This document shows, piece by piece, positions 16,501 through 25,688 of a DNA stretch of 32,577 nucleotides. The notes below the pieces were generated by a model. That model was given only the letters and a program-made list of their open reading frames with translations, had not been told where the DNA came from and made no database searches. The stretch is taken from positions 1-32,577 of the forward strand of contig CANHKZ010000012.1 of the NCBI GenBank assembly GCA_947461425.1. Reading direction: 5' to 3'. Source of the stretch: Flavobacteriaceae bacterium. GTDB taxonomy: Bacteria > Bacteroidota > Bacteroidia > Flavobacteriales > Flavobacteriaceae. Positions within the stretch are counted from its first letter, which is position 1. Each line of letters starts with the position of its first letter. A program made the position numbers and the translations under genes.

Positions 16501-17972
16501 TTAGAAATAACGGATTGACGGATACCAAATTTGTTACTAAAGGATTGCTCAATGGAAGTATTGAACATAAGAAATTTTCGGACTGGAAGTTAGAGTTAAC
16601 AATTGCTTCAAAACGATTACTTGCTCTAGATACAAAAGACAGTGAAGATGCAGCCTATTTTGGTACGGCTTTTATTAACGGTAGCGCTACTATTTCAGGA
16701 CCAACAAATAATTTAGTAATTAAGGTTGATGCAAAGTCTGAAAAAGGGACTTCAATAAAAATCCCAATTAACAATGCTGAAAGTATTAGTGATAACGCTT
16801 TTTTACATTTTATCACACCTAAAGAAAAGTTCAATCTAAAGAAAGGAATTGTAGAAAAAACTAATAATTACAAAGGACTTGATTTAGAGTTTGATTTTGA
16901 TATTACTCCAGATGCTGAAGTAGAGGTGATTTTAGATCGGAATTCCGGTCATGGAATGAAAGGAAAAGGAAATGGTTCACTTTTGTTTAAAATTAATACG
17001 TTAGGAAAATTCAATATGTGGGGAGATTTTCAAGCATATGAGGGAACTTATAATTTTAGAGCCAGAGGAATAAATAAGCGATTTACTGTTAAAAAAGGAG
17101 GTTCAATTTCTTGGGATGGAAATCCTCTTAAAGCACAATTGAATTTAGAAGCAGTTTATAAAACCACAGCTAATCCTTCCCTTTTGATTGATAATTCGTC
17201 TTTTAATAAAAAAGTTCCTGTCGATGTGATAATTGGAATTAGAGGAGATTTAATGAGTCCAGACCCTGATTTCAATATTGATTTTCCAACAGTTAGTACG
17301 GTTTTAAAATCAGAAATACAAACTAAATTATATGACAAGGAAGTACGTCAAACCCAAGCTTTGTTTTTGCTTTCCACCGGAAGTTTCTTGAGTTCCGAGG
17401 GAATTAGTCAAAGTGATTTGTCAGGTAGTTTGTTTGAAACGGCTACTGGATTGTTAGGGGATGTAATTAAGTCCAACGACGAAAAGTTTAATCTAGGAAT
17501 CAATGTTGTAGGAGCAGATAGAAGATTAGGCAAAGAAACAGATGGTCGTTTTGAAGCCTCTATTTCGTCCAAAATAAATGAAAAAATTACGATTAATGGC
17601 AAGTTAGGTGTTCCTTTTGGTGGAATTAACCAAGCCGCTTTTATTGGAAACGTAGAATTGTTATGGAGATTAAATGATGAGGGAACTTTGAATAGTCGTA
17701 TTTTTAATAAAGAAAATGATATTAATTATATTGGTCAAGGAATTGGTTACACTCAGGGTGTGGGTTTTTCTTATGAAGTTGACTTTGATACTTTTAAAGA
17801 ATTAATTCAAAAAATGTTTAAGAAGAAAAGAGTAATCCAAAACATTCCTGCAGAGTATTTGGATCAAGATTCCGATATTTCGCCAGAGTTTATAAAATTT
17901 TCAAATTCTAAAAAGTCAACAAAAGAAGAGATAAAAAAAAATCGTGAAGGAATACTACCCGAAGAGGATTAA
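13536..17972 (+). CDS. TamB-like translocation/assembly module protein (DUF490), start uncertain
   Basis: A giant envelope protein anchored in the inner membrane by one N-terminal helix, predicted to span the periplasm as a long beta-groove and to help outer-membrane protein insertion or lipid transport. The bulk is AsmA-like repetitive beta-strand sequence. The C-terminal TamB/DUF490 region holds the family signature FRARGINKRFTVKKGG (near residues 1174-1189). The TTG at 13536 is the first standard start codon, but it cuts the membrane helix in half. The frame stays open upstream to a stop at 13467-13469 and encodes KKIVSLSLIGLVLFLLVLG, so a non-AUG start such as ATT at 13482 is more likely. 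The first in-frame ATG is only at codon 178. About 1478 residues or slightly more, normal for Bacteroidota. Confidence 0.88.
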   Translation: MLVLGIVLSLPVVQTKIAKYVTTELNKDFGTNISIEQVAISPFGGIKFKKVLILDHHQDTLIYSNRIKTTILNGKKLLNGDLIFSDLHLDVLVFNLKTYKKEKLTNLDIFINAFGTDTTSTAKHFLLSATDAKITKGHFTVYDYNRLVPKDIDFTNLNVQLSDFKLYGSDVNTNIINMSFLDHRGVYVKKLSGVLSYTKKQIKITKLIAVTKENSEIQANIALNYKIQDFSDFNNKVQFDVQLASSTLATNDIRCFYNKLGKNQFFYIKANALGPLNNLKVSQLNLVDFNKSKMIGAIRFKNLFPKKGQQFYMKGNFSTLSSNYSSLVALLPSVLGKSLPVQTKRLGQFNLVGKTELTTKSIVANFTMTTALGSIKSDFVMDDIDFIDKASYVGNVVFDQFRIGDFIEQKDLGKISANLTIDGIGFTQKYLNTKISGGISQLDYNSYHYTNMELDGTFKLPIYQGSLKVSDPNLELSFNGLVDLTKKDNHFDFHIAIDNANLKQLQFTNDSISVLKGDVIVNATGNSLDNFKGDIFVNKTTYTNAKSTYLFDDFTINSSFEENTNRMITINSPDIVQGKIEGKYKFNQLLQLIENSLGSLYTNYKPNKVEKGQFLNFDFSINSKIVEVLFPQVSIGENTKLSGVINSDKNEFKLNFNSPQIVASQNTLDNVRLSVDNKNPLYNAYVEMDSIKSKYYKIRDFSMINVTMKDSLFFRTEFKGGSSGQDYFNLNLYHTINKENKNVVGISKSEVKFKDYLWFLNENDTQDNRIVFDKNLKEFAIENIVLSHENQSIEFLGKINGSDFKDLKLSFKDVNLNKITPEDDLFVFDGNINGALNFKQDKSVYRPTASLIIDQLQLNKTILGTLEFDIDGDESLSKFTINSTIKNDDFESFNAGGNLEIKNNETQLDLRLKFDEFKLATLGPIGGDVLSNIRGLVSGNATIQGKVNDPQINGRLYLDKAGMGIPYIGVDYELAPRTIIDVTDEKFLFRNNGLTDTKFVTKGLLNGSIEHKKFSDWKLELTIASKRLLALDTKDSEDAAYFGTAFINGSATISGPTNNLVIKVDAKSEKGTSIKIPINNAESISDNAFLHFITPKEKFNLKKGIVEKTNNYKGLDLEFDFDITPDAEVEVILDRNSGHGMKGKGNGSLLFKINTLGKFNMWGDFQAYEGTYNFRARGINKRFTVKKGGSISWDGNPLKAQLNLEAVYKTTANPSLLIDNSSFNKKVPVDVIIGIRGDLMSPDPDFNIDFPTVSTVLKSEIQTKLYDKEVRQTQALFLLSTGSFLSSEGISQSDLSGSLFETATGLLGDVIKSNDEKFNLGINVVGADRRLGKETDGRFEASISSKINEKITINGKLGVPFGGINQAAFIGNVELLWRLNDEGTLNSRIFNKENDINYIGQGIGYTQGVGFSYEVDFDTFKELIQKMFKKKRVIQNIPAEYLDQDSDISPEFIKFSNSKKSTKEEIKKNREGILPEED

Positions 17973-17979
17973 TTCTTTA

Positions 17980-18000
17980 TAAATTTGACTTAATTAAGTT
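17980..18000 (+). promoter_or_regulatory. possible promoter and palindrome upstream of pfkA
   Basis: TAAATTTG (17980-17987) matches the -7 consensus, and the perfect 12-bp palindrome ACTTAATTAAGT (17989-18000) lies directly after it, where transcription would begin. No -33 TTG is visible, the sequence is very AT-rich, and the leader to pfkA would be about 165 bases, so this may be chance. The rest of 17973-18161 shows nothing else clear. Confidence 0.3.
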
Positions 18001-18161
18001 ACACAACTCAATATTTATTTATAAGATAAACACTATATTTAATATTTAATTTAAAACTTATTAACGAAAACGTTTGAATTTTATTTTATAAAATAATTTA
18101 TTAAAAACATCGCTTTAAAACTAATATGCGTTTACTATTTTAGCGCCAAATACAATCAATA

Positions 18162-19148
18162 ATGCCAAATAAGATAAGAAAAATAGGTGTTTTAACTTCA
18201 GGTGGTGATTCACCAGGAATGAATGCCGCTATTCGCTCAGTTGTAAGAACATGTGCTTTCCACAACATTGGATGTATTGGTATTTATAGAGGATACCAAG
18301 GAATGATTGAGGGAGACTTCAAAGAAATGGGTGCTCGAAGTGTAAATAATATAATAAATAAAGGCGGTACTATTCTGAAGTCAGCACGTTCTATGGAATT
18401 TAAAACTCCCGAAGGAAGAAAGAAAGCCTATGATAATCTAGTAAAAGCTGAAATTGATGCCTTTGTTGTAATTGGTGGAGATGGTAGTTTTACTGGAGCA
18501 TTATTATTTAATACTGAATTCGATTTTCCAGTAATTGGTATTCCTGGTACAATTGATAATGATATTTTTGGAACTAGTCATACCTTAGGTTACGATACTG
18601 CATTAAATACAGTAGTAGAAGTAATCGACAAAATTCGAGATACTGCCAGTTCTCATAACCGTTTATTTTTAGTCGAAGTAATGGGTAGAGATGCCGGTCA
18701 TATAGCATTGAATGCCGGAATAGGAGCAGGAGCTGAGGAAATCTTAATTCCAGAAGAAGATATGGGATTAGATCGATTGTTAGATTCTCTTAAAAAGAGC
18801 AAAGCAGCTGGTAAATCATCTAGTATAGTAGTTATTGCAGAAGGAGATAAAATTGGAAAAAGTGTTTTCGAATTGAAAGATTATGTAGAGTCGAATTTGC
18901 CAGAATATGATGTTAGGGTTTCGGTTTTAGGTCATATGCAAAGAGGAGGTTCGCCATCTTGTTTTGATAGAGTTCTAGCAAGCAGGCTGGGTGTTAAGGC
19001 TGTAGAATCGTTATTAGAAGGAAAGTCAAATTTCATGGCTGGAATCAATCAGGATAAAATTACGTTAACGCCTTTAGAACAAGCAATTAAAGGACATTCA
19101 GAAATAGATCGAGAATTATTACGCGTTTCTGATATTGTATCGATATAA
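18162..19148 (+). CDS. pfkA: ATP-dependent 6-phosphofructokinase
   Basis: Converts fructose 6-phosphate and ATP to fructose 1,6-bisphosphate, the committing step of glycolysis. Motifs: LTSGGDSPGMNAAIR (11-25) for ATP, GGDGS (105-109), PGTIDNDI (128-135) with catalytic Asp132, MGRDAGH (174-180) and MQRGGSPS for substrate binding. Gly109-equivalent follows the bacterial ATP-type pattern (GGDGS), rather than the GGDDT of PPi-dependent enzymes. Full length at 328 residues. gapA lies 80 bases downstream on the same strand, so the two may be expressed together. Confidence 0.97.
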   Translation: MPNKIRKIGVLTSGGDSPGMNAAIRSVVRTCAFHNIGCIGIYRGYQGMIEGDFKEMGARSVNNIINKGGTILKSARSMEFKTPEGRKKAYDNLVKAEIDAFVVIGGDGSFTGALLFNTEFDFPVIGIPGTIDNDIFGTSHTLGYDTALNTVVEVIDKIRDTASSHNRLFLVEVMGRDAGHIALNAGIGAGAEEILIPEEDMGLDRLLDSLKKSKAAGKSSSIVVIAEGDKIGKSVFELKDYVESNLPEYDVRVSVLGHMQRGGSPSCFDRVLASRLGVKAVESLLEGKSNFMAGINQDKITLTPLEQAIKGHSEIDRELLRVSDIVSI

Positions 19149-19204
19149 TTATTAAAAGTATTTTGGTTCAAATGGACTAAATATTTAAAAAAAATATTAA
19201 TTAA

Positions 19205-20233
<1,029 letters not shown>

Positions 20234-20250
20234 TTCACATTTTTTTCAGT

Positions 20251-20284
20251 AAAATCCCGTTATTTTTTTTAACGGGATTTTTAT
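20251..20284 (+). terminator. Rho-independent terminator after gapA
   Basis: A perfect 12-bp stem, AAAATCCCGTTA (20251-20262) with TAACGGGATTTT (20270-20281), closes a T-rich 7-base loop and is followed by T-rich sequence. Confidence 0.9.
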
Positions 20285-20383
20285 TTTTTTTACTATTTTC
20301 TTATTTCTAAACGTTATAAAAAGTTTACTTTTATAGTTTTTGAAATTGAAATCCAAAACCAAAATAAACCCAAAAACCAAAAG

Positions 20384-21235
20384 ATGAAATTAATTGTTGA
20401 TAGTGGTTCTACTAAAGCCGATTGGATAGCTATAGATGACAGAGGTAAAATTTTATTTACTACTCAAACCTTAGGATTAAATCCAGAGATTCTAAATGAA
20501 GCAGAAGTTGTTGAACGATTGAATGATCGTTTTGATATTTTACAAAATAAAAATGAAGCTACGCATTTGTTTTTTTATGGTGCGGGTTGTGGCACTGAAC
20601 GAATGAAAATTTTTCTTTCACAGGTTTTTCAAGTTTATTTCCCCAATGCAATTGTTTCTGTCGAAGAAGATACCTATGCCGCCGTATTTGCAACAACGCC
20701 AAAAGGTGAAAAAGCGATTGTAAGTATTTTAGGAACGGGTTCTAATTGCAGTTATTTCGATGGAAAAGACCTGCATCAAAAAGTACAATCATTAGGTTAT
20801 ATAATTATGGATGATTGTAGTGGAAATGTTTTTGGTAAAGAATTAATACGAAAATATTATTTCAATAAGATGCCTCAAAATTTAGCTATTGAATTTGAAA
20901 AAGAATATGATATGACTCCAGATTTTATTAAGAGTAAATTGTATAAAGAATCAAACCCAAATGCCTATTTAGCTACTTTTGCAAAATTCTTGATCCAACA
21001 TAAAGAAGATCCTTTTTGCAAAAAAATTATCTATAAAGGAATGAAATCTTTTGTGAAAAATTATATTAAACAATTTGATAACTATCAAGAAGTTCCTGTT
21101 CATTTTGTAGGATCTATTGCGTTTTATTTAAAAGATGAATTGGAAGTAACTTTTGAAAAATACCAAATCAAATTAGGTAACGTTTTAAGACGACCAATCG
21201 ATGGATTGATCGCCTACCACGTTGCAAATAAATAA
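20384..21235 (+). CDS. BadF/BadG/BcrA/BcrD-type ATPase, probable N-acetylglucosamine kinase
   Basis: A 283-residue ASKHA-fold kinase. DSGSTKADW (6-14) is the phosphate-1 loop, ILGTGSNCSYFDG (115-127) the phosphate-2 loop, and EEDTYAA (94-100) supplies the probable catalytic aspartate. GYIIMDDCSGNVFG (138-151) corresponds to the G-x-x-L-G-D-x-G-S-G region of N-acetylglucosamine kinases. In this family in Flavobacteriaceae the substrate is most often an amino sugar, which would fit peptidoglycan recycling together with the amidase and the GH3 lipoprotein in this window. The substrate is inferred, not shown. It has its own unit after the gapA terminator and converges on ridA. Confidence 0.85.
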   Translation: MKLIVDSGSTKADWIAIDDRGKILFTTQTLGLNPEILNEAEVVERLNDRFDILQNKNEATHLFFYGAGCGTERMKIFLSQVFQVYFPNAIVSVEEDTYAAVFATTPKGEKAIVSILGTGSNCSYFDGKDLHQKVQSLGYIIMDDCSGNVFGKELIRKYYFNKMPQNLAIEFEKEYDMTPDFIKSKLYKESNPNAYLATFAKFLIQHKEDPFCKKIIYKGMKSFVKNYIKQFDNYQEVPVHFVGSIAFYLKDELEVTFEKYQIKLGNVLRRPIDGLIAYHVANK

Positions 21236-21254
21236 ATAAATTGTAGTAATTTAT
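21236..21254. terminator. weak AT-rich hairpin between convergent genes
   Basis: ATAAATT (21236-21242) and AATTTAT (21248-21254) form a 7-bp dyad around 5 bases in the 15-base gap between the kinase gene and ridA, overlapping the ridA stop codon. Being AT-only it is weak; it may serve both strands as a terminator. Confidence 0.3.
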
Positions 21255-21634
21255 ATTGCTATAGCAATCATAGAGATTTCTACATTTACATTTTTTGGCA
21301 AACATGCCACTTGAACCGTTTCACGAGCTGGAGCGGTTTTTTCATCAAAATATGCCCCGTAAACAGCGTTGATTTTTGCAAAATCATTCATGTCTGAAAT
21401 GAATATGGTTGATTTAACCACATTTTCAAAATTCATTCCCGCAGCGTCTAAAACTGCTTTCAAGTTTTCCATTACTTGCTTAGTTTCGATTTCAATGGTT
21501 TCCAATACTAATTCGCCAGAAGCCGGATTAATTGCAATTTGTCCTGAAGTATACAGGGTGTTTCCAATTAAAATAGCTTGATTGTAAGGTCCAATTGGAC
21601 TGGGTGCTTTTTCTGTAAAAATAATTTTTTTCAT
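21251..21634 (-). CDS. ridA: RidA family enamine/imine deaminase
   Basis: A 127-residue YjgF/YER057c/UK114 protein that hydrolyses reactive enamines and imines (such as 2-aminoacrylate) in the cytoplasm. The fold markers are PIGPYNQAI (13-21), SGQIAINP (30-37) and the C-terminal PARETVQVACLPKNVNVEI, with the key Arg104 and Glu119. Full length. It lies 11 bases after the stop of the lptD-like gene on the same strand and is probably cotranscribed with it. Confidence 0.95.
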   Translation of the reverse strand: MKKIIFTEKAPSPIGPYNQAILIGNTLYTSGQIAINPASGELVLETIEIETKQVMENLKAVLDAAGMNFENVVKSTIFISDMNDFAKINAVYGAYFDEKTAPARETVQVACLPKNVNVEISMIAIAI

Positions 21635-21645
21635 AATTGTTTAAT

Positions 21646-24390
21646 TTATCTGCTTAAAGTACTTCGTTTATCCCATTTTATATCGCTTAGAACACCCGAT
21701 TTAATTCCAATAAAGAAACCCCAATTTGAATTGTCTCCAAAGGGTGTCCAATTGAAATCCATTCTCCAACTTAATAAATCGCGTTCAAAACGTATTTGTG
21801 TGAAGGTAACTCCTTTTTGAACAAAATCATACCCAGTAGAAATACCGGTTTTCCATTTTGGAGTTAAGTCTGCATTGATTGAAATCATTAACGAATTTCC
21901 AATTAATTTATTTTCCCTATTGTTATTACCGTAGGTTAGCGCATAGGCAAACGTCATATCCCAAGGTAAGGTGTAGTTAAAAAATTCAGATTCCGACACA
22001 TTTTTATCGTCAGTATCTTCTTCATCAAACATACTACTTTGAATATTTCCCATAATTGGTTTTCCAAACAAGTCATCTTCGCGTCCTCCATTTCGAATTG
22101 TTTCGGAGTTGTTTGATTTGTTTGTTTTTTTATTTTGACTACTTGATAAAGAATAATTGATGGTCATATTGGCACTTGTCATTCGAAACAAGCTCCCCCC
22201 ATTATTAATGTTGTAAACATTGATTCTTTGTCCAGAGTTATCAATTGCATAGGGATCTAATGTAGCTCCAAAATTCAAGTTCATTTTATTATCAAAAAAC
22301 TGAGTTCCACCGCTAACACGAACTGGAGTCCATGCGAGTGTTCTTTTGCCATCAGCATTAAAATCATAGCTAGTCGACAAGTTTAAATTATTTAAAAGCA
22401 TAATTTTTTTTGCTTCTGTTTTTGTGCTGTCTTTGTCAGTAACTTTTGCTTCAAATGTATTACTCAGATCAAATCCTATCGAGTTTGAATTCACATTTCC
22501 AGGAGCTCCATAAATCCCACCCTCAAATCTTGAAAATTCTTTGAGCATGGTTCCGCTTCCGTCCGCCGCATAAGTATCATAGTATTTTTCGAAACTTGGT
22601 GTATAACTGTAGGATAACGAAGGTCGCATGACATGTCGTATTGCTTGAATTCTTTTATTCTTATTAAAATTGAAAGTACCATAAACAGTTGTACCTATAC
22701 TCGAAGTAAAGGAGTAAGTTCTAAAAGCATCAAAGCCATTTACTTGGGTATCAATCACTTTGTTTTGATTGGTATCAAACTTACGATCGATGGTCTTTAA
22801 ATACCAAACTTCTTTATAATTAACAGCCGATGTGGCGCTAAAATATTTAAATAGTTTAAAGTTGGTATTTAAAGGAATGGAGTGTTGAAAACCGACTTTT
22901 GCATTTTCAAACATTTGAGGTCTAAAAAACAAACTGTCTGTTGTTGTGAAACTATTTTTGGCACTCAAATCATATTGTAAGTTAATATTTTTAAAAAAAC
23001 CTTTTCTGACTCCATCCTTTTTAACAAAAGGATACACCCTGTCAACACTGTATTGTAGCGTAGGCAAAGTCATATCTATTTGTTGAGTTTGAGTGTTCTG
23101 AGAATGGGTAGCAGTTAAGGCCAGTCTTGATTGCGGTCCAGATCCTGTAAATATTCTACTATAGGATACAGAAGAATTTAAAGTGTTATTTAAATTAGAA
23201 CCAATATTATTCTGATTAATTGATTGTCTAAAATAGGTACTACTTCCTAGATTGACTGATGCTGAAAAACTTGAATTCGGATTGGCTTTAGCATCTCTAG
23301 AGTGAGACCATTGTATATTATATATTTTTTGTTTAGAATAATCGGGATAACCCCTTTCACTTGTAATTAGATTTTCAAAACGAATATTAACGTTTCCACG
23401 ATAATTATAACGCTTGGCATAATTTGATTCAAAGCGCATTCCGTAGCTGCCATTAGTGTAATAATCGCCTAAAACCGTCAAGTCATACTGATCGCTCAAA
23501 GCAAAGTAATACCCGCCATTTTGAAGTGAAAAACCTCTTGTATTAGAGTCGTTATAACTAGGTAAAAGAATTCCAGAAATGCTAGTTTCTTTTGTCATTG
23601 GAAAAAAAGCAAAAGGCAAAGCTATTGGAGTTGGTACATTAGCAATAACCATATTAGTTATTCCAGTTACTACTTTTTTTCCTGGAACAAATTTCACTTT
23701 GTTAGTTTGGAAATAGTACTCTGGATTATCCACATCTGTTGAAGTTGAAAAACGCGCGCCTCTCAAAAAATAAACAGAATCATTTTCTTTTTTTGTAATA
23801 GCCGCTTTTATTTTAAATTCACCTTGATCAGAACGTGAATTCCAAATAATGGCTTTTTTGGTTTTAAAGTTAAATCGTATGGAGTCTGGTTCAACTACAT
23901 TACTTCCTTGTTTAAAATTTGGAAATTGAGTATATTTTCCAGTAGAATCTTTAATTCTTCCTGCATAAACTTCGTCTTTTTCATAATCTAGAAGGATAAT
24001 CCCTGACTTTAATTCGACATCTTCATAATACAATTCAGCATTGTCGTATAAGAGGATGTTTTTCTTCTTCTGATCAATCTTAGTGAATTGTTTGGCTTTG
24101 TATTTTACTTTTCCGTCCAAAAAAACTTTTTTTGGATTTAAAGTATCTTTTACAATAGAATCTTGTTTGACTTTAACCAAAGATATAGGTTCTTCTTTAG
24201 TGCTAATATTTGTTTTTATTGTGGTTTTTGAAACACCAATTGAAGTTGTTTTGGTTTTAATATCCTGAGAATACGATTTTCCTAATCCAATTGTTAGGAA
24301 AAAGGATAGAAAAACGATATGAAATAAGTTTGTATGCAAAGGTTTAAATGCTATTTTTGTAAAAATATGGTTTGTTTTTTGATGTGCCAA
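21646..24390 (-). CDS. LptD-like outer-membrane LPS assembly protein
   Basis: A 914-residue outer-membrane protein expected to place lipopolysaccharide in the outer leaflet with a lipoprotein partner. The signal peptide ends in GKSYSQ (about residue 42). An OstA/LptA-like beta-jellyroll (about residues 85-215, with DGKVKYKAK) precedes a large beta-barrel rich in aromatic, alternating strands (about 255-914). The start is a TTG at 24390; a second TTG at 24339 would also give a signal peptide, and no ATG is close. An exact -7 element at 24410-24417 supports the longer form. It diverges from the amidase gene. Confidence 0.88.
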   Translation of the reverse strand: MAHQKTNHIFTKIAFKPLHTNLFHIVFLSFFLTIGLGKSYSQDIKTKTTSIGVSKTTIKTNISTKEEPISLVKVKQDSIVKDTLNPKKVFLDGKVKYKAKQFTKIDQKKKNILLYDNAELYYEDVELKSGIILLDYEKDEVYAGRIKDSTGKYTQFPNFKQGSNVVEPDSIRFNFKTKKAIIWNSRSDQGEFKIKAAITKKENDSVYFLRGARFSTSTDVDNPEYYFQTNKVKFVPGKKVVTGITNMVIANVPTPIALPFAFFPMTKETSISGILLPSYNDSNTRGFSLQNGGYYFALSDQYDLTVLGDYYTNGSYGMRFESNYAKRYNYRGNVNIRFENLITSERGYPDYSKQKIYNIQWSHSRDAKANPNSSFSASVNLGSSTYFRQSINQNNIGSNLNNTLNSSVSYSRIFTGSGPQSRLALTATHSQNTQTQQIDMTLPTLQYSVDRVYPFVKKDGVRKGFFKNINLQYDLSAKNSFTTTDSLFFRPQMFENAKVGFQHSIPLNTNFKLFKYFSATSAVNYKEVWYLKTIDRKFDTNQNKVIDTQVNGFDAFRTYSFTSSIGTTVYGTFNFNKNKRIQAIRHVMRPSLSYSYTPSFEKYYDTYAADGSGTMLKEFSRFEGGIYGAPGNVNSNSIGFDLSNTFEAKVTDKDSTKTEAKKIMLLNNLNLSTSYDFNADGKRTLAWTPVRVSGGTQFFDNKMNLNFGATLDPYAIDNSGQRINVYNINNGGSLFRMTSANMTINYSLSSSQNKKTNKSNNSETIRNGGREDDLFGKPIMGNIQSSMFDEEDTDDKNVSESEFFNYTLPWDMTFAYALTYGNNNRENKLIGNSLMISINADLTPKWKTGISTGYDFVQKGVTFTQIRFERDLLSWRMDFNWTPFGDNSNWGFFIGIKSGVLSDIKWDKRSTLSR

Positions 24391-24409
24391 ACTTATGGAT
24401 TAATTTCGG

Positions 24410-24417
24410 CAAAAATA
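24410..24417 (-). promoter_or_regulatory. -7 promoter element of the lptD-like gene
   Basis: TATTTTTG on the minus strand matches TAnnTTTG exactly, 19 bases upstream of the TTG start. Transcription would begin near 24404, which keeps the TTG at 24390 inside the mRNA. Confidence 0.5.
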
Positions 24418-24472
24418 GTCAAATAAATAGTTTTAAACCATTGGGATTAAATTAAAATTAACTTTCGCAACT

Positions 24473-25645
24473 ATGTCTATTTATACTAAAAAAACACTTT
24501 TTAACTTTTTTTTACTTTTGACACTTTCGATGTCAACGCATGCACAAAATTCCAAATTCAAGGTAACTTTAGATGCTGGTCATGGTGCACATGATTACGG
24601 TGCAGTGTATAATGGAAGAATCGAAAAAAACATTGCCTTGGCAGTAGTATTAAAAGTAGGTAAAATTTTAGAACAAACAAAAAAAATAGATATTGTTTAT
24701 ACCAGAGAATCAGATGTATTTATTGATTTGATTGAACGTGCCGATATTGCTAATCGTGCGAAGGCCGATATTTTTGTTTCCATTCATTGTAATGCAAATA
24801 AAAATACAGCTGCTGATGGTACAGAAACCTATGTTATGGGTTTGAGTAAATTAGCTTCAAATTTAGAAGTAGCCAAAAAGGAAAACTCGGTAATTACTTT
24901 AGAGAAAGATTACAAACAAAAATACGATGGATTTGACCCAAATTCTCCTGAGTCTTTAGTTGGATTAACATTAATTCAAGAAGAATTTTTAGATAATAGT
25001 ATTATTCTAGCTAGTAAAATTGAAGAACAATTTGGTAAATTAGGTAAGAAGTTGCGTCAGGGTGGTGTGAAACAAGAACGATTTATGGTATTGCACAAAG
25101 CGTACATGCCTAGAGTTTTAGTTGAGATGGGATTTATATCCAATCCAGTCGAGGGAGAAATTCTTAATTCAGAAGAAGGGCAAAATGAATTAGCCGATGC
25201 CATTGCAAATGCTATAATTTCCTATAGAAATGAAAATTTTGGTGATGGTTTATTAGAAATAAAAGAATTAAAACCTTCCAAACGTGTTGTTGCAAAATCA
25301 GTTAAAGATACTTTAGTTCAAGATAAAACAAAAGGAACTATTCAAAATAACGAAATTCAAAAAGTAGCACCAACAAAGGACATTCAAATGTCTTTAATTT
25401 ATAAAGTTCAAATTGGAGTAAGTCCTAAAAAAGTTGCATTAGAAGCTAAAAATTTCAAAGGCTTGGAGCCAATAACTAAAAATGATTTGAAAAATTCTTA
25501 TATTTATATGTTTGGAGAAACATCTGATTATGAAACCGCTAAATCATTATTAAAAGAAGCTAAATCCAAAGGATATAATTCGGCATTTTTGATCGCCTTC
25601 AAAAACGGAACTAAAATTAGTATTCAAGAAGCATTGAAATTATAG
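24473..25645 (+). CDS. N-acetylmuramoyl-L-alanine amidase (Amidase_3) with SPOR-like C-terminus
   Basis: A periplasmic zinc amidase that removes stem peptides from peptidoglycan, typically at cell separation. The signal peptide ends in STHAQ (25). Zinc ligands are His37 (LDAGHG), Glu51 (GRIEKN) and His105 (VSIHCNAN), with catalytic Glu218 in VLVEMGFISNP. The linker (about 255-310) is Lys-rich, and the last 75 residues (YKVQIGVSPKK onward) look like a SPOR-type repeat that binds denuded glycan and targets the septum. Divergent from the lptD-like gene; the mlaD-like gene follows within about 45 bases. Full length. Confidence 0.93.
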   Translation: MSIYTKKTLFNFFLLLTLSMSTHAQNSKFKVTLDAGHGAHDYGAVYNGRIEKNIALAVVLKVGKILEQTKKIDIVYTRESDVFIDLIERADIANRAKADIFVSIHCNANKNTAADGTETYVMGLSKLASNLEVAKKENSVITLEKDYKQKYDGFDPNSPESLVGLTLIQEEFLDNSIILASKIEEQFGKLGKKLRQGGVKQERFMVLHKAYMPRVLVEMGFISNPVEGEILNSEEGQNELADAIANAIISYRNENFGDGLLEIKELKPSKRVVAKSVKDTLVQDKTKGTIQNNEIQKVAPTKDIQMSLIYKVQIGVSPKKVALEAKNFKGLEPITKNDLKNSYIYMFGETSDYETAKSLLKEAKSKGYNSAFLIAFKNGTKISIQEALKL

Positions 25646-25665
25646 GCTAGTCGATTATTAAGTAT

Positions 25666-25673
25666 TAATTTTG
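25666..25673 (+). promoter_or_regulatory. -7 promoter element of the mlaD-like gene
   Basis: TAATTTTG matches TAnnTTTG exactly. It overlaps the first possible TTG start (25671), so if used, the gene must begin later, at the TTG of 25689. No -33 TTG was found at normal spacing. Confidence 0.4.
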
Positions 25674-25688
25674 CAAAAAAATAAAATT